Origin: Euryarchaeota archaeon SCGC AAA252-I15
GTDB taxonomy: Archaea; Altiarchaeota; Altiarchaeia; IMC4; SCGC-AAA252-I15
Direction of reading: 5' to 3'
Assembly: GCA_000402775.1 (NCBI GenBank)
Contig: AQSC01000031.1
Location: 1-18,571 of the forward strand
DNA length: 18,571 nt
Within the stretch, counting starts at the first letter, position 1, and each line of letters starts with the position of its first letter. This document shows, one piece after another, positions 12,099-18,571 of the stretch. Below the pieces are notes generated by a model. It was not told the origin of the DNA, ran no database searches, and worked only from the letters and a program-made list of their open reading frames with translations. Made by a program: the position numbers and the translations under genes.

Positions 12099-12871
12099 TC
12101 GGGCACGACGATGAATTGGATCTTAACGCTTTCAAAAAAATCTTCGATGACGAGCGGTTTCGCCCTGACATGCTGAAAATATATCCTTGCATCGTGCTTA
12201 AGGGTACTGGCTACTATGAGAGTTGGAGGGCGGGCGAGTTCGAGCCATTGACTACCGAGCAGGCTGTGGACTTGATCGTGGAAGTAAAAAAGATTATGCC
12301 ACCGTGGGTGCGCACCATGCGGATCATGCGAGACATCCCCTCAAACTTGGTGGAAGCGGGAATCAAGTCCAGCAACCTCGGCCAGCTCGTATACGAGCGG
12401 ATGGAGGAGGAAGGCGTTTCCTGCAAGTGCATTCGCTGTCGTGAAGTCGGAAGGTTTCTAAGCCGGGGAATTGAGCCGAATGTAGGCGACATCGAGCTTG
12501 TCCGCAGGGATTATGAAGCCTCTTCCGGCCTTGAAGTCTTTTTGTCTTTCGAGGATGTGAAACAAGATATACTCGTCGGATTCCTACGCCTTAGGAAACC
12601 TGCAAAACCGAATCGGGCGGAAATCGACGTTAAGACCGGGCTTGTCCGAGAGCTTCACGTCTACGGTCCCATGGTCGAACTCGGTGAGAAACCTGAGGGT
12701 GAGTGGCAGCATAGGGGGTTTGGGAGGGAGCTTCTAGCCGAAGCTGAAAAAATAGCGGAAGATGAATTCGGCTCTGAAAAATTGCTTGTGATGTCTGGTG
12801 TTGGCGTTCGACCCTACTACCATAAGCTCGGTTATGAGCGGGATGGTCCTTACATGGGCCGGAAACTTTAG
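12099..12871 (+). pseudogene. elp3: 3' half of elp3 (linker and acetyltransferase domain)
   Basis: From LGHDDELDLNAFKKIF onward this matches the C-terminal half of archaeal Elp3, the tRNA wobble-uridine carboxymethylation enzyme. Landmarks are FRPDMLKIYP, the TTEQAVDLI helix, PPWVRTMRIMRDIPSNLVEAG, the cysteine-bearing CKCIRCREVG, and the GNAT domain ending ELHVYGPMVELGE, EWQHRGFGREL, VMSGVGVRPYYHKLGYERDG. About 257 residues remain; the radical-SAM half with its CxxxCxxC cluster is absent. The upstream sequence is the permease 5' fragment in another frame, and an ATG at 12111 is out of frame, so there is no natural start. The gene is truncated at a rearrangement junction or broken by misassembly. 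Its stop overlaps the stop of the convergent M50 gene by 3 bp. Confidence 0.88.
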
Positions 12872-14361
12872 ATTACTGATCCAGCAATCTTTACGCCGAG
12901 TGGGCTTATGTTTATCAGAAATAATAGTACTGTGAATGCCAGCACTCCCACGACGATGTTTTTCGAAGCCTCCTCGCTTATATTGAAGGCGCTTAAAAGC
13001 TCTCTGAACATGTGCCCTCCGTCGAAGGGTGTCATCGGGATCAAGTTTACGAGGGCGATGTTGAAGTTGAAAAACACTATCCACTTCATTAGGGTGAGTA
13101 GGAATAAAACGCTTTTTATATACAGTATTATTGACTTTCGGTTTGCTGGAATCCAAGGAAATATTTGAATAAAATCTTGTCTAATCCCCACCTTCTGCTG
13201 GGAGTAGATTCCAATGTATGCTTTACTATTGTTTTCAGGGCTTTCAACAGTGTCAAGAACTATCAGTCCCCGGTCTGTTGTGAGATTCACTTTATCTCCG
13301 GGAGTGACTCCCGGGAAGAAGTAATCCATGTTCACTGGCTTACCATTCACCTCATAAAGGATTGTTCCCGAAGTCAATACTCCGTGGGCGGGATACCCTT
13401 CTATAGTCTCGACGATCTCAAGCCCCTCAACCTGCATTGACACTGCGATCAAGGCGACAAGTAAAACGTATGTTAATCCTGCGAAAACACAAACCCAAAG
13501 GTTTGCGAAAGAGCCCACCGAATACAAACGCATCTTATCAATGCTGGGCCTGCTCTTCACCTCCTCCTCGTCGGGTTCGACGAAAGCCCCGATCGGTAGA
13601 ATCCCGACTGAAATCACTCCCGTAGACTTTATCCTGAGTTTTTGCGCTCTCGCCAGAATCCCGTGCGCAAGTTCGTGCGAGACGAGCGTGATTACCAGGG
13701 CTATGAGCACGTACCACCAGGGGATGAATATGTCGTATCCCGGAAAGGCTACTCCCACATTCCCCCCTCTTGATGCTGGGAGAAGTGGTGACACTCCTGG
13801 AATAGTGGAAGTTTGCATTATGATTGCCGACGCGTTAAGGCCCAAACCCAACAATACTATCGCGGGAAGCCCGAACACCGAACCCGCCAGAATCAAATAT
13901 TTCACTGCAGAAAACTCAACTCCCATAAACGTGAAAACGTTCACACCAACCAGGAAAATCAGGGCGGTCGCGGACAAGAAATCTATCAGCTGGCTCTTTG
14001 CCTTGAAAAAGGAGATGAGGGCTCCTACAAGCAAGAGTCCGGAAAGTCCGAGATAATAAAAACCGTGCTCCAGGAAAATAAAGCACAGCACACCTGCCGA
14101 AAGGAACAATTCCACGACAAACAAGCTTTTCCGCTGCCCGTGTTTTGAAAGATAAGCCCCCCCTAGACCTCCGAAGGATACTACTACTCCCACATCCGCC
14201 ATAAACTTCCAGAAGCCGGGTGAAATATTAGCGATCCATTCGATGATGAAGTTTCCCTTCGTAGTCTTAAACAAGAATACTATGAAATGCCTTTGAACCT
14301 TGAGTTTCGTGAGAATCCACGTACCTAAAATAAAGATTGCGAGATAAAATCTAAAATCCAT
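12868..14361 (-). CDS. M50 family intramembrane metalloprotease (site-2 protease type)
   Basis: A 497-residue multi-pass membrane protein. The zinc site is HELAH at residues 229-233 within a membrane segment (VITLVSHELAHGILAR), and the third ligand region is NLIPMTPFDGGH with Asp447. Between them a PDZ-like domain (about 305-390, with GYPAHGVLTSGTILYEVNGK) is inserted. Four to six hydrophobic segments precede the active site, an extended N-terminal membrane region like that of archaeal site-2 proteases. The family cleaves membrane-anchored proteins within the bilayer, often anti-sigma or regulatory factors; the target here is unknown. The ATG is one base after the MBF1 stop, so the two genes are co-transcribed from the MBF1 promoter. 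Confidence 0.93.
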   Translation of the reverse strand: MDFRFYLAIFILGTWILTKLKVQRHFIVFLFKTTKGNFIIEWIANISPGFWKFMADVGVVVSFGGLGGAYLSKHGQRKSLFVVELFLSAGVLCFIFLEHGFYYLGLSGLLLVGALISFFKAKSQLIDFLSATALIFLVGVNVFTFMGVEFSAVKYLILAGSVFGLPAIVLLGLGLNASAIIMQTSTIPGVSPLLPASRGGNVGVAFPGYDIFIPWWYVLIALVITLVSHELAHGILARAQKLRIKSTGVISVGILPIGAFVEPDEEEVKSRPSIDKMRLYSVGSFANLWVCVFAGLTYVLLVALIAVSMQVEGLEIVETIEGYPAHGVLTSGTILYEVNGKPVNMDYFFPGVTPGDKVNLTTDRGLIVLDTVESPENNSKAYIGIYSQQKVGIRQDFIQIFPWIPANRKSIILYIKSVLFLLTLMKWIVFFNFNIALVNLIPMTPFDGGHMFRELLSAFNISEEASKNIVVGVLAFTVLLFLINISPLGVKIAGSVI

Positions 14362-14362
14362 G

Positions 14363-14845
14363 TCAGTCCTTCTTCCTCCTCACAACAACAATATCCCCTA
14401 AAGTCACGTTTCCGTCCGAACCCTCACCCTCAAACTTCACACCCCCTGCCGCCCCCTCCTCAAAGAGACTCACATTCAACTTCCGCTCAATCTCCCTTGC
14501 GACAACAGGCGAAGGAATCATCCTTCCCGACTCAATCCTATGCACAAGTGATACCGGCTCTGCAATCAGCTTTGCCAAATCCTCCTGCTTCAACTTCAAA
14601 TTCTCCCTCGCCCTCCTAATCCTCTCAGAGCAATCATCTATTAACTCGCGTTTCCCTGAAGCCTCAAACACGTCATCAGGCTTCGGCTTCTGCCGGACCA
14701 CAGGCTTTACAGGCCTCTTTTCCTTCTGAACCCTCTCAACAACCCTACCCAACTTCGCGCAATCAGGACAAGCACCAACATTCGAGCCCTCAACAATCAC
14801 GCGAAAAGACTCCCTGCACAATCTCCCGCACAACTCACACTGCAT
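14363..14845 (-). CDS. Archaeal MBF1-type transcription factor
   Basis: A 160-residue protein with an N-terminal zinc ribbon (Cys3, Cys6, Cys26, Cys29 in CELCGR and CPDCAK), a charged linker (about 35-70) and a Cro/CI-type helix-turn-helix (about 74-128, SERIRRARENLKLKQEDLAK and VHRIESGRMIPS). This is the layout of archaeal multiprotein bridging factor 1, which binds RNA or the ribosome and acts in gene expression; the exact role in archaea is debated. The C-terminal tail is short and basic (IVVVRRKK). It is the first gene of a two-gene unit with the M50 protease, a pairing that is suggestive but unproven. Confidence 0.93.
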   Translation of the reverse strand: MQCELCGRLCRESFRVIVEGSNVGACPDCAKLGRVVERVQKEKRPVKPVVRQKPKPDDVFEASGKRELIDDCSERIRRARENLKLKQEDLAKLIAEPVSLVHRIESGRMIPSPVVAREIERKLNVSLFEEGAAGGVKFEGEGSDGNVTLGDIVVVRRKKD

Positions 14846-14874
14846 GATACTCGAATAAGAAAAAGGAAAAAGAA

Positions 14875-14882
14875 CTTAAATA
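14875..14882 (-). promoter_or_regulatory. TATA-like box of MBF1-M50 unit
   Basis: On the minus strand this reads TATTTAAG, about 33 nt before the MBF1 ATG, giving an expected leader of only a few bases. The T-rich minus-strand run CCTTTTTCTTTCG just upstream (14883-14896) may also end the ABC operon transcript. Confidence 0.55.
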
Positions 14883-14949
14883 CGAAAGAAAAAGGTTTGG
14901 AGCTTACGGGATTTTTTTTTGGTTGTTAGTTGGGCGGGCGAGGGGTCTC

Positions 14950-16011
14950 TTAGCCTGGGCTCAATTCCCGGCTTAGATCAAATTCGTCTGAAAATACCAT
15001 CATGTCTTTCGGCGGTAATCGTAGCGTGACGCCGTCACCCTTTTTGAGGTAGTCGTGTTTGGCGGTCCTCACCCTAAGCTTTAGCTCGTTTGCTTGTATG
15101 GCGTACTCCGTCGTGTAACCCAAAAAATTCACGTCCATTACAACGGCGTTGAAAGACGCCGGATTCTTGTCGTTTAAGACGGCTTTTTCGGGGCGGATGG
15201 CCAGGATCACGTTTCGGGAGGGGGGTTTTTCAGGTAACCTAAACCGTATCCCGGAGGCTTCCGCTTCGGCTTGGCCGGTGACGGTGGCTTCGATGAAGTT
15301 GCTGTCGCCGAGAAAATAGGCGACATACGGGCTTGAGGGATTCAAGTACACGTCTCGGGGAGGGCCCGACTGCACAACCTTTCCGGAGCGCATCACAATA
15401 ATCTTGTCTGAACTGCTTAACGCCGTCTCCTGGTTGTGGGACACGTGGATGACCGTCAAGCCCAGTCTCTTGGAGCTCTTCTGTATTTCATAGCGAAGCA
15501 TTACCGCAGCCTTCTCATCCAGCGCGCTTAACGGCTCGTCGAGTAGTAGAAGGCGGGAGCCTGTGGCGAGGGCGCGGGCTAGGGCGACACGCTGTTGCAT
15601 CCCGCCAGAAAGGTGGATCGGGTAATAGCCGGAAAACTGCAGTAGTTTGACGAGCTTAAGCAGTTCTGACGACTTCGAACCGATGTCCGCTTTTTTAACA
15701 GCCCGCACAAACAACCCGTATTCTACGTTCTCCCCCACCGTAAGGTGCGGGAACAGCTCGTAGGATTGGAAGAGGAATCCGATGTTCCGATCTTCGGGCA
15801 AAAGGCCGGTTACTGGCTTTCCATCGAAAAGAATCTCTCCTTGCGTGGGTTTTTCAAGCCCAACCAGCATCCTCAAGACCGTTGATTTACCGCACCCTGA
15901 CGGCCCGACGATGCTCACGTATTCCCCGTCGCCGACGGTAAAGTTGACGCGGTTGACTGCCGTGACCTTCTCGAAACGCTTCACCAGGTTTATCGTCTGT
16001 ATCTTCGGCAT
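14950..16011 (-). CDS. ABC importer ATPase 1
   Basis: A 353-residue cytoplasmic ATPase of a binding-protein-dependent importer. Seen are Walker A GPSGCGKST (36-44), Q-loop Gln82 in FLFQSYELFPH, signature LSGGMQQR (134-141), Walker B LLLLDEP with Asp158/Glu159, and switch His192 in IHVSHNQE. The C-terminal 110 residues form a regulatory OB/TOBE region (VILAIRPEKAVL), as in FbpC, PotA, CysA and MalK types. Its ATG overlaps the stop of the upstream ATPase gene by one base. The neighbouring ATPase is only moderately similar, so the transporter probably uses a heterodimer, and the substrate cannot be assigned from these motifs. Confidence 0.95.
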   Translation of the reverse strand: MPKIQTINLVKRFEKVTAVNRVNFTVGDGEYVSIVGPSGCGKSTVLRMLVGLEKPTQGEILFDGKPVTGLLPEDRNIGFLFQSYELFPHLTVGENVEYGLFVRAVKKADIGSKSSELLKLVKLLQFSGYYPIHLSGGMQQRVALARALATGSRLLLLDEPLSALDEKAAVMLRYEIQKSSKRLGLTVIHVSHNQETALSSSDKIIVMRSGKVVQSGPPRDVYLNPSSPYVAYFLGDSNFIEATVTGQAEAEASGIRFRLPEKPPSRNVILAIRPEKAVLNDKNPASFNAVVMDVNFLGYTTEYAIQANELKLRVRTAKHDYLKKGDGVTLRLPPKDMMVFSDEFDLSRELSPG

Positions 16012-17054
16012 TACATTTCGACCTCGGGCTTATCCTTAAATGCTAAGATGTCTTTCGGGGGCAATTGCAAGCTCACCAAGTCCCCAATCTTTCTATGCGT
16101 ATGCTTCGCAGTCTTAACTGTAACTATTTGTCCGCCAACATCCACTTCAAACCGGTCTAAGCTACCAAGAAAGTTTGCGTTCACAACCCTGCCTTGAAGG
16201 GTGTTTACCCCTCTCTTATCGAACTCTATCTTTTCCGACCTAATAGCCAAGACTGCGTGACTACCCTCTAAACGAACCTCAGTCTCAATTGTCTTCCCGT
16301 TGAAGCGGGCGGCGTGTTCCCCGCACACTTCAGCTTCCAAGAAGTTTGTCTCGCCGAGAAAGTACGCCACAAAAGGGTCGCACGGTTTCGTGTACACGTC
16401 AAACTCTTTTCCAGCTTGCACCACGCGCCCGTACTTCATGACGACGATGTTTTCGGCAACCTCCATCGCCTCCTCCTGATCCGGGGTAACGTGAACCACC
16501 GTCAAACCCAGTTTTTTCGCGATCCCAACAAGCTCTGAACGAAGCCTCGCATTCAAAAGGGCGTCGAGCGCGGTCAAGGGTTCGTCGAGCAGCAGAATCT
16601 TCGACTGTCTCGCCAAAGCTCTTGCGAGCGCAACCCTCTGTTTCATGCCGCCTGAAAGCTGGTTTGGGAATGCGTCAGCCCAATCGAGCAATCCCACCAA
16701 ATCCAGCATTTCATCCACGGTCTGACGGACGAGATCTTCGTCAGTCTTTTGCAGCCTTATGCTGTAAGATACGTTGTCTCTCACCGTCATGTGGGGGAAG
16801 AGCGCGTAATTCTGGAAGAAAAAGCCGACACCCCTTTTTTCAGGGGGCATGTCTGTCACGTCAACTCCGTTGATAATGACCCTTCCCTTAACGGGCGAGA
16901 TTATTCCCGCGATGACTTTGAGCAGCGTCGTCTTGCCGCTGCCTGACGGCCCCAACACGACCGTGTACAAACCGTCTTCTATCGTAAGGTTTAAGTCCTT
17001 TACTTCCACAACACCCTCAACGGCGGAAAGGTCAACTAAATTTATCTGGGGCAT
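16011..17054 (-). CDS. ABC importer ATPase 2
   Basis: A 347-residue ATPase of the same class: Walker A GPSGSGKTT (35-43), Gln81 in FFFQNYALFPH, signature LSGGMKQR (133-140), Walker B ILLLDEP (Asp157/Glu158), His188 in VVHVTPDQEE, and a C-terminal TOBE-like region (AVLAIRSEKIEF). The segment MPQINLVDLSAVEGVVEVKD at the N-terminus is shorter than usual before strand 1. It is tightly coupled to both neighbours: its ATG overlaps the permease stop and its stop overlaps the next ATG. Together with the permease it forms one importer operon transcribed leftwards. Confidence 0.95.
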   Translation of the reverse strand: MPQINLVDLSAVEGVVEVKDLNLTIEDGLYTVVLGPSGSGKTTLLKVIAGIISPVKGRVIINGVDVTDMPPEKRGVGFFFQNYALFPHMTVRDNVSYSIRLQKTDEDLVRQTVDEMLDLVGLLDWADAFPNQLSGGMKQRVALARALARQSKILLLDEPLTALDALLNARLRSELVGIAKKLGLTVVHVTPDQEEAMEVAENIVVMKYGRVVQAGKEFDVYTKPCDPFVAYFLGETNFLEAEVCGEHAARFNGKTIETEVRLEGSHAVLAIRSEKIEFDKRGVNTLQGRVVNANFLGSLDRFEVDVGGQIVTVKTAKHTHRKIGDLVSLQLPPKDILAFKDKPEVEM

Positions 17055-18571
17055 TACTCTTCACCATGACTTCTCTTTATCATTACGAGGAAGATAAACG
17101 ACAGCGCAAACAACAGTATGCACGCCAGGATAGCTTCTTCCCCGACTTGACCCCCCTCAAACAGCTCAACGAGCACGACGGTAATGGTCTTAATGTTCCT
17201 TGAAACAGACATCGTCGCCCCGGTCTCGGAGAGACTCCTCATAAACGTCATGATCACTCCCGCAATGATCGCTGGTTTAATCAGCGGGAAAGTTATCGTC
17301 TTAAAACTCTTATACGGCGTAGCCCCGAGCGTTCTCGCCGCTTCAACAAGTTCTTCATTCACACCCGTTAGCGCAGCACTCACAGGCCTTACCATGAACG
17401 GAAATGAAAAGCTTATGTGGGCGAGCACGAGGACTAGAAGATCGTTCACCTCAAAGTTACCCCAAAAAAGGGCGAGTGAAAGCCCCAGTGCACTGGTGGG
17501 TACGAGAAGAATCACGTCGTTTAACGTATCGAACACGTGCCCTAACCTGAATTTGTTCTTGGAGATGATGACTCCCATCGGTATTGCGAACACTAAATTC
17601 ACGATTGTCGCAATCGCCGCCACGAAAAAGGATATCACGACACCCTTAAGTATCAGTCCGTTGTGGATTAATGCAGTGAACGCCGACGCATTCACGACAC
17701 CAATATTCGCCAAGACTATGAACGCCGTAGGCAGTAAAATGAAGCCGGCAACGAAGAAAAACACTCCAGCATCCCGCACCCCGCTGAATCTCGCGCTCAA
17801 GAATTTCTCCGTTCCCGGATACACGTGAAACAACGGAACCCTCGTCTTAATCGAAGCGAACCGGGCAATCACAAGCAGCGCCGCCGCCGCCAAGATCAAC
17901 ACGATACTAACTGCTGCGGCATCTGAAACACTTCCCGCATTCTTGTATTCCACGACAATGACGGGAGCAGTCTTAACAACGCCCGCAACCATCATCGTCG
18001 CACCCGTCTCGCTCAAGCTTCTCGTAAACGCGAGAATGCAGCCGGATATGACGCTCTTTTTTACGAGCGGGAGTGAGATAGTCCGATACATGGTCAAAGC
18101 CGACGCCCCCAATGTCCTCGCAGCCTCCTCATGGATGCGGGAGACTTGTAGTAATCCGGCCTGTATGGAGCGTACGAGGTAGGGGAACGTGAAGACGACG
18201 TGCAGGAGGATTATCATCCAATAGCCTTTGGAAAACAGATGAACTGAGGGGCCGAACAAGCTGGCAGCCCACTCACCACCCCAAAACATGTAGACTGAAA
18301 TGCCGAGAATCGACGTGGGAACGACAAGCGGCATGTCGACGAGCGTGTCGACGAGAAGCCTGTGCCTAAACTTTTTCCGGGCCAGAATCCACGAAAGCGG
18401 AAGCGCAAACAAAACGTCTAATGCAACCACAGTCAACGCAATCTTAAAAGAATTCACAACCGCCCCTAGAGAATCCGAAGATAAACTAAAATCCCCCCCA
18501 AAAATGTAGGAGAGAATATAAACTGGAGGGAAAAACACAATAAAAAGAAAAAACAAGATTACGAAACCATA
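17054..18571 (-). CDS. ABC importer fused double permease (5' end outside window)
   Basis: A membrane subunit in which two permease halves are fused (about 505 residues visible). Each half has about six membrane segments and an EAA loop that docks onto an ATPase: EEAARTLGASALTMYRTISL in the first half and VEAARTLGATPYKSFKTITF in the second. Both are followed by SLSETGATM. This fused arrangement is known for FbpB (iron) and ThiP (thiamine) types, while the SETGATM motif recalls oxyanion permeases, so the substrate is left open. The frame runs off the right edge (YGFVILFF); the duplicate at 11932 suggests 24 further residues beginning MPSFFSFV. No substrate-binding protein lies in the window. 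Confidence 0.93.
   Translation of the reverse strand, partial: YGFVILFFLFIVFFPPVYILSYIFGGDFSLSSDSLGAVVNSFKIALTVVALDVLFALPLSWILARKKFRHRLLVDTLVDMPLVVPTSILGISVYMFWGGEWAASLFGPSVHLFSKGYWMIILLHVVFTFPYLVRSIQAGLLQVSRIHEEAARTLGASALTMYRTISLPLVKKSVISGCILAFTRSLSETGATMMVAGVVKTAPVIVVEYKNAGSVSDAAAVSIVLILAAAALLVIARFASIKTRVPLFHVYPGTEKFLSARFSGVRDAGVFFFVAGFILLPTAFIVLANIGVVNASAFTALIHNGLILKGVVISFFVAAIATIVNLVFAIPMGVIISKNKFRLGHVFDTLNDVILLVPTSALGLSLALFWGNFEVNDLLVLVLAHISFSFPFMVRPVSAALTGVNEELVEAARTLGATPYKSFKTITFPLIKPAIIAGVIMTFMRSLSETGATMSVSRNIKTITVVLVELFEGGQVGEEAILACILLFALSFIFLVMIKRSHGEE
18477..18571 (-). repeat. Inverted repeat, right copy (at least 95 bp)
   Basis: Reverse-complement match, 95 of 95, to 12004-12098, here as the genuine 5' coding region of the permease. 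The match is still perfect at the window edge. Confidence 0.97.

Noticed and set aside
14951..14975. T-arm-like GGGCTCAATTCCCGG suggesting a tRNA
   Set aside because: It lacks the GTTC/TTCRA core and any acceptor or anticodon arm, and it encodes the conserved-frame C-terminus of ABC ATPase 1.
1..18571. CRISPR array, rRNA genes or insertion sequence with transposase
   Set aside because: No regularly spaced short repeats, no rRNA-like sequence, and no transposase motifs were seen on either strand.

Overview
The window looks like a piece of an archaeal chromosome. The evidence is a short homotetramer-type tRNA-splicing endonuclease (endA), a tRNA-Trp gene split by a long intron at 37/38 with a bulge-helix-bulge junction, an archaeal MBF1 (zinc ribbon plus HTH), an archaeal/eukaryal-type Elp3 fragment, an M50 site-2 protease, TATA-like boxes about 25-33 nt before several start codons (leaderless or nearly so), and no encoded CCA on the tRNA. 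The lineage cannot be fixed from sequence alone. An uncultivated, possibly DPANN-like archaeon is a guess.

Layout. (1) 1-2858: an unrecognised acidic protein; then endA, whose first 85 bp are duplicated upstream with a 74-nt structured insert between the copies; then two tandem paralogues with a Cys-His-Asp arrangement (transglutaminase/papain-like) and a small unknown protein, all tightly packed on the + strand. (2) 2859-4609: a minus-strand gene ending in a response-regulator receiver domain, flanked by decayed gene remnants. (3) 4610-8511: a PfkB-type kinase, then three paralogous TPR/SNAP-like proteins interrupted by one minus-strand methyltransferase-like gene, and an unexplained GC-richer foldable segment near 7742-7803. 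(4) 8559-8973: a TATA box, a tRNA-Trp-like fragment, a second copy of the structured element found before endA, and the intron-containing tRNA-Trp gene. (5) 8957-11900: an island that is AT-rich from about 9830 onward, abutting tRNA-Trp. It holds a tyrosine recombinase with a shortened N-terminus, a membrane-anchored protein, the C-terminal remnant of a second recombinase, a GNAT-toxin-like gene overlapping a convergent 58-residue gene, and a small PD-(D/E)XK nuclease-like gene. (6) 11932-18571: a 5' fragment of an ABC permease fused to the 3' half of elp3, then (minus strand) an M50 protease with MBF1, and an ABC importer operon (two ATPases plus a fused double permease that runs off the right edge).

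The main theme is rearrangement around gene starts. The endA start is duplicated perfectly over 85 bp. The permease start is duplicated perfectly and inverted over at least 95 bp, and the inverted copy sits exactly where elp3 has lost its radical-SAM half. These could be real recent rearrangements or assembly/amplification chimeras; read mapping would decide. A second theme is RNA processing: the splicing endonuclease gene and the intron-containing tRNA-Trp gene, 8 kb apart, carry related structured elements in their 5' regions, and the tRNA-Trp intron contains a sequence suited to guide 2'-O-methylation of C34.
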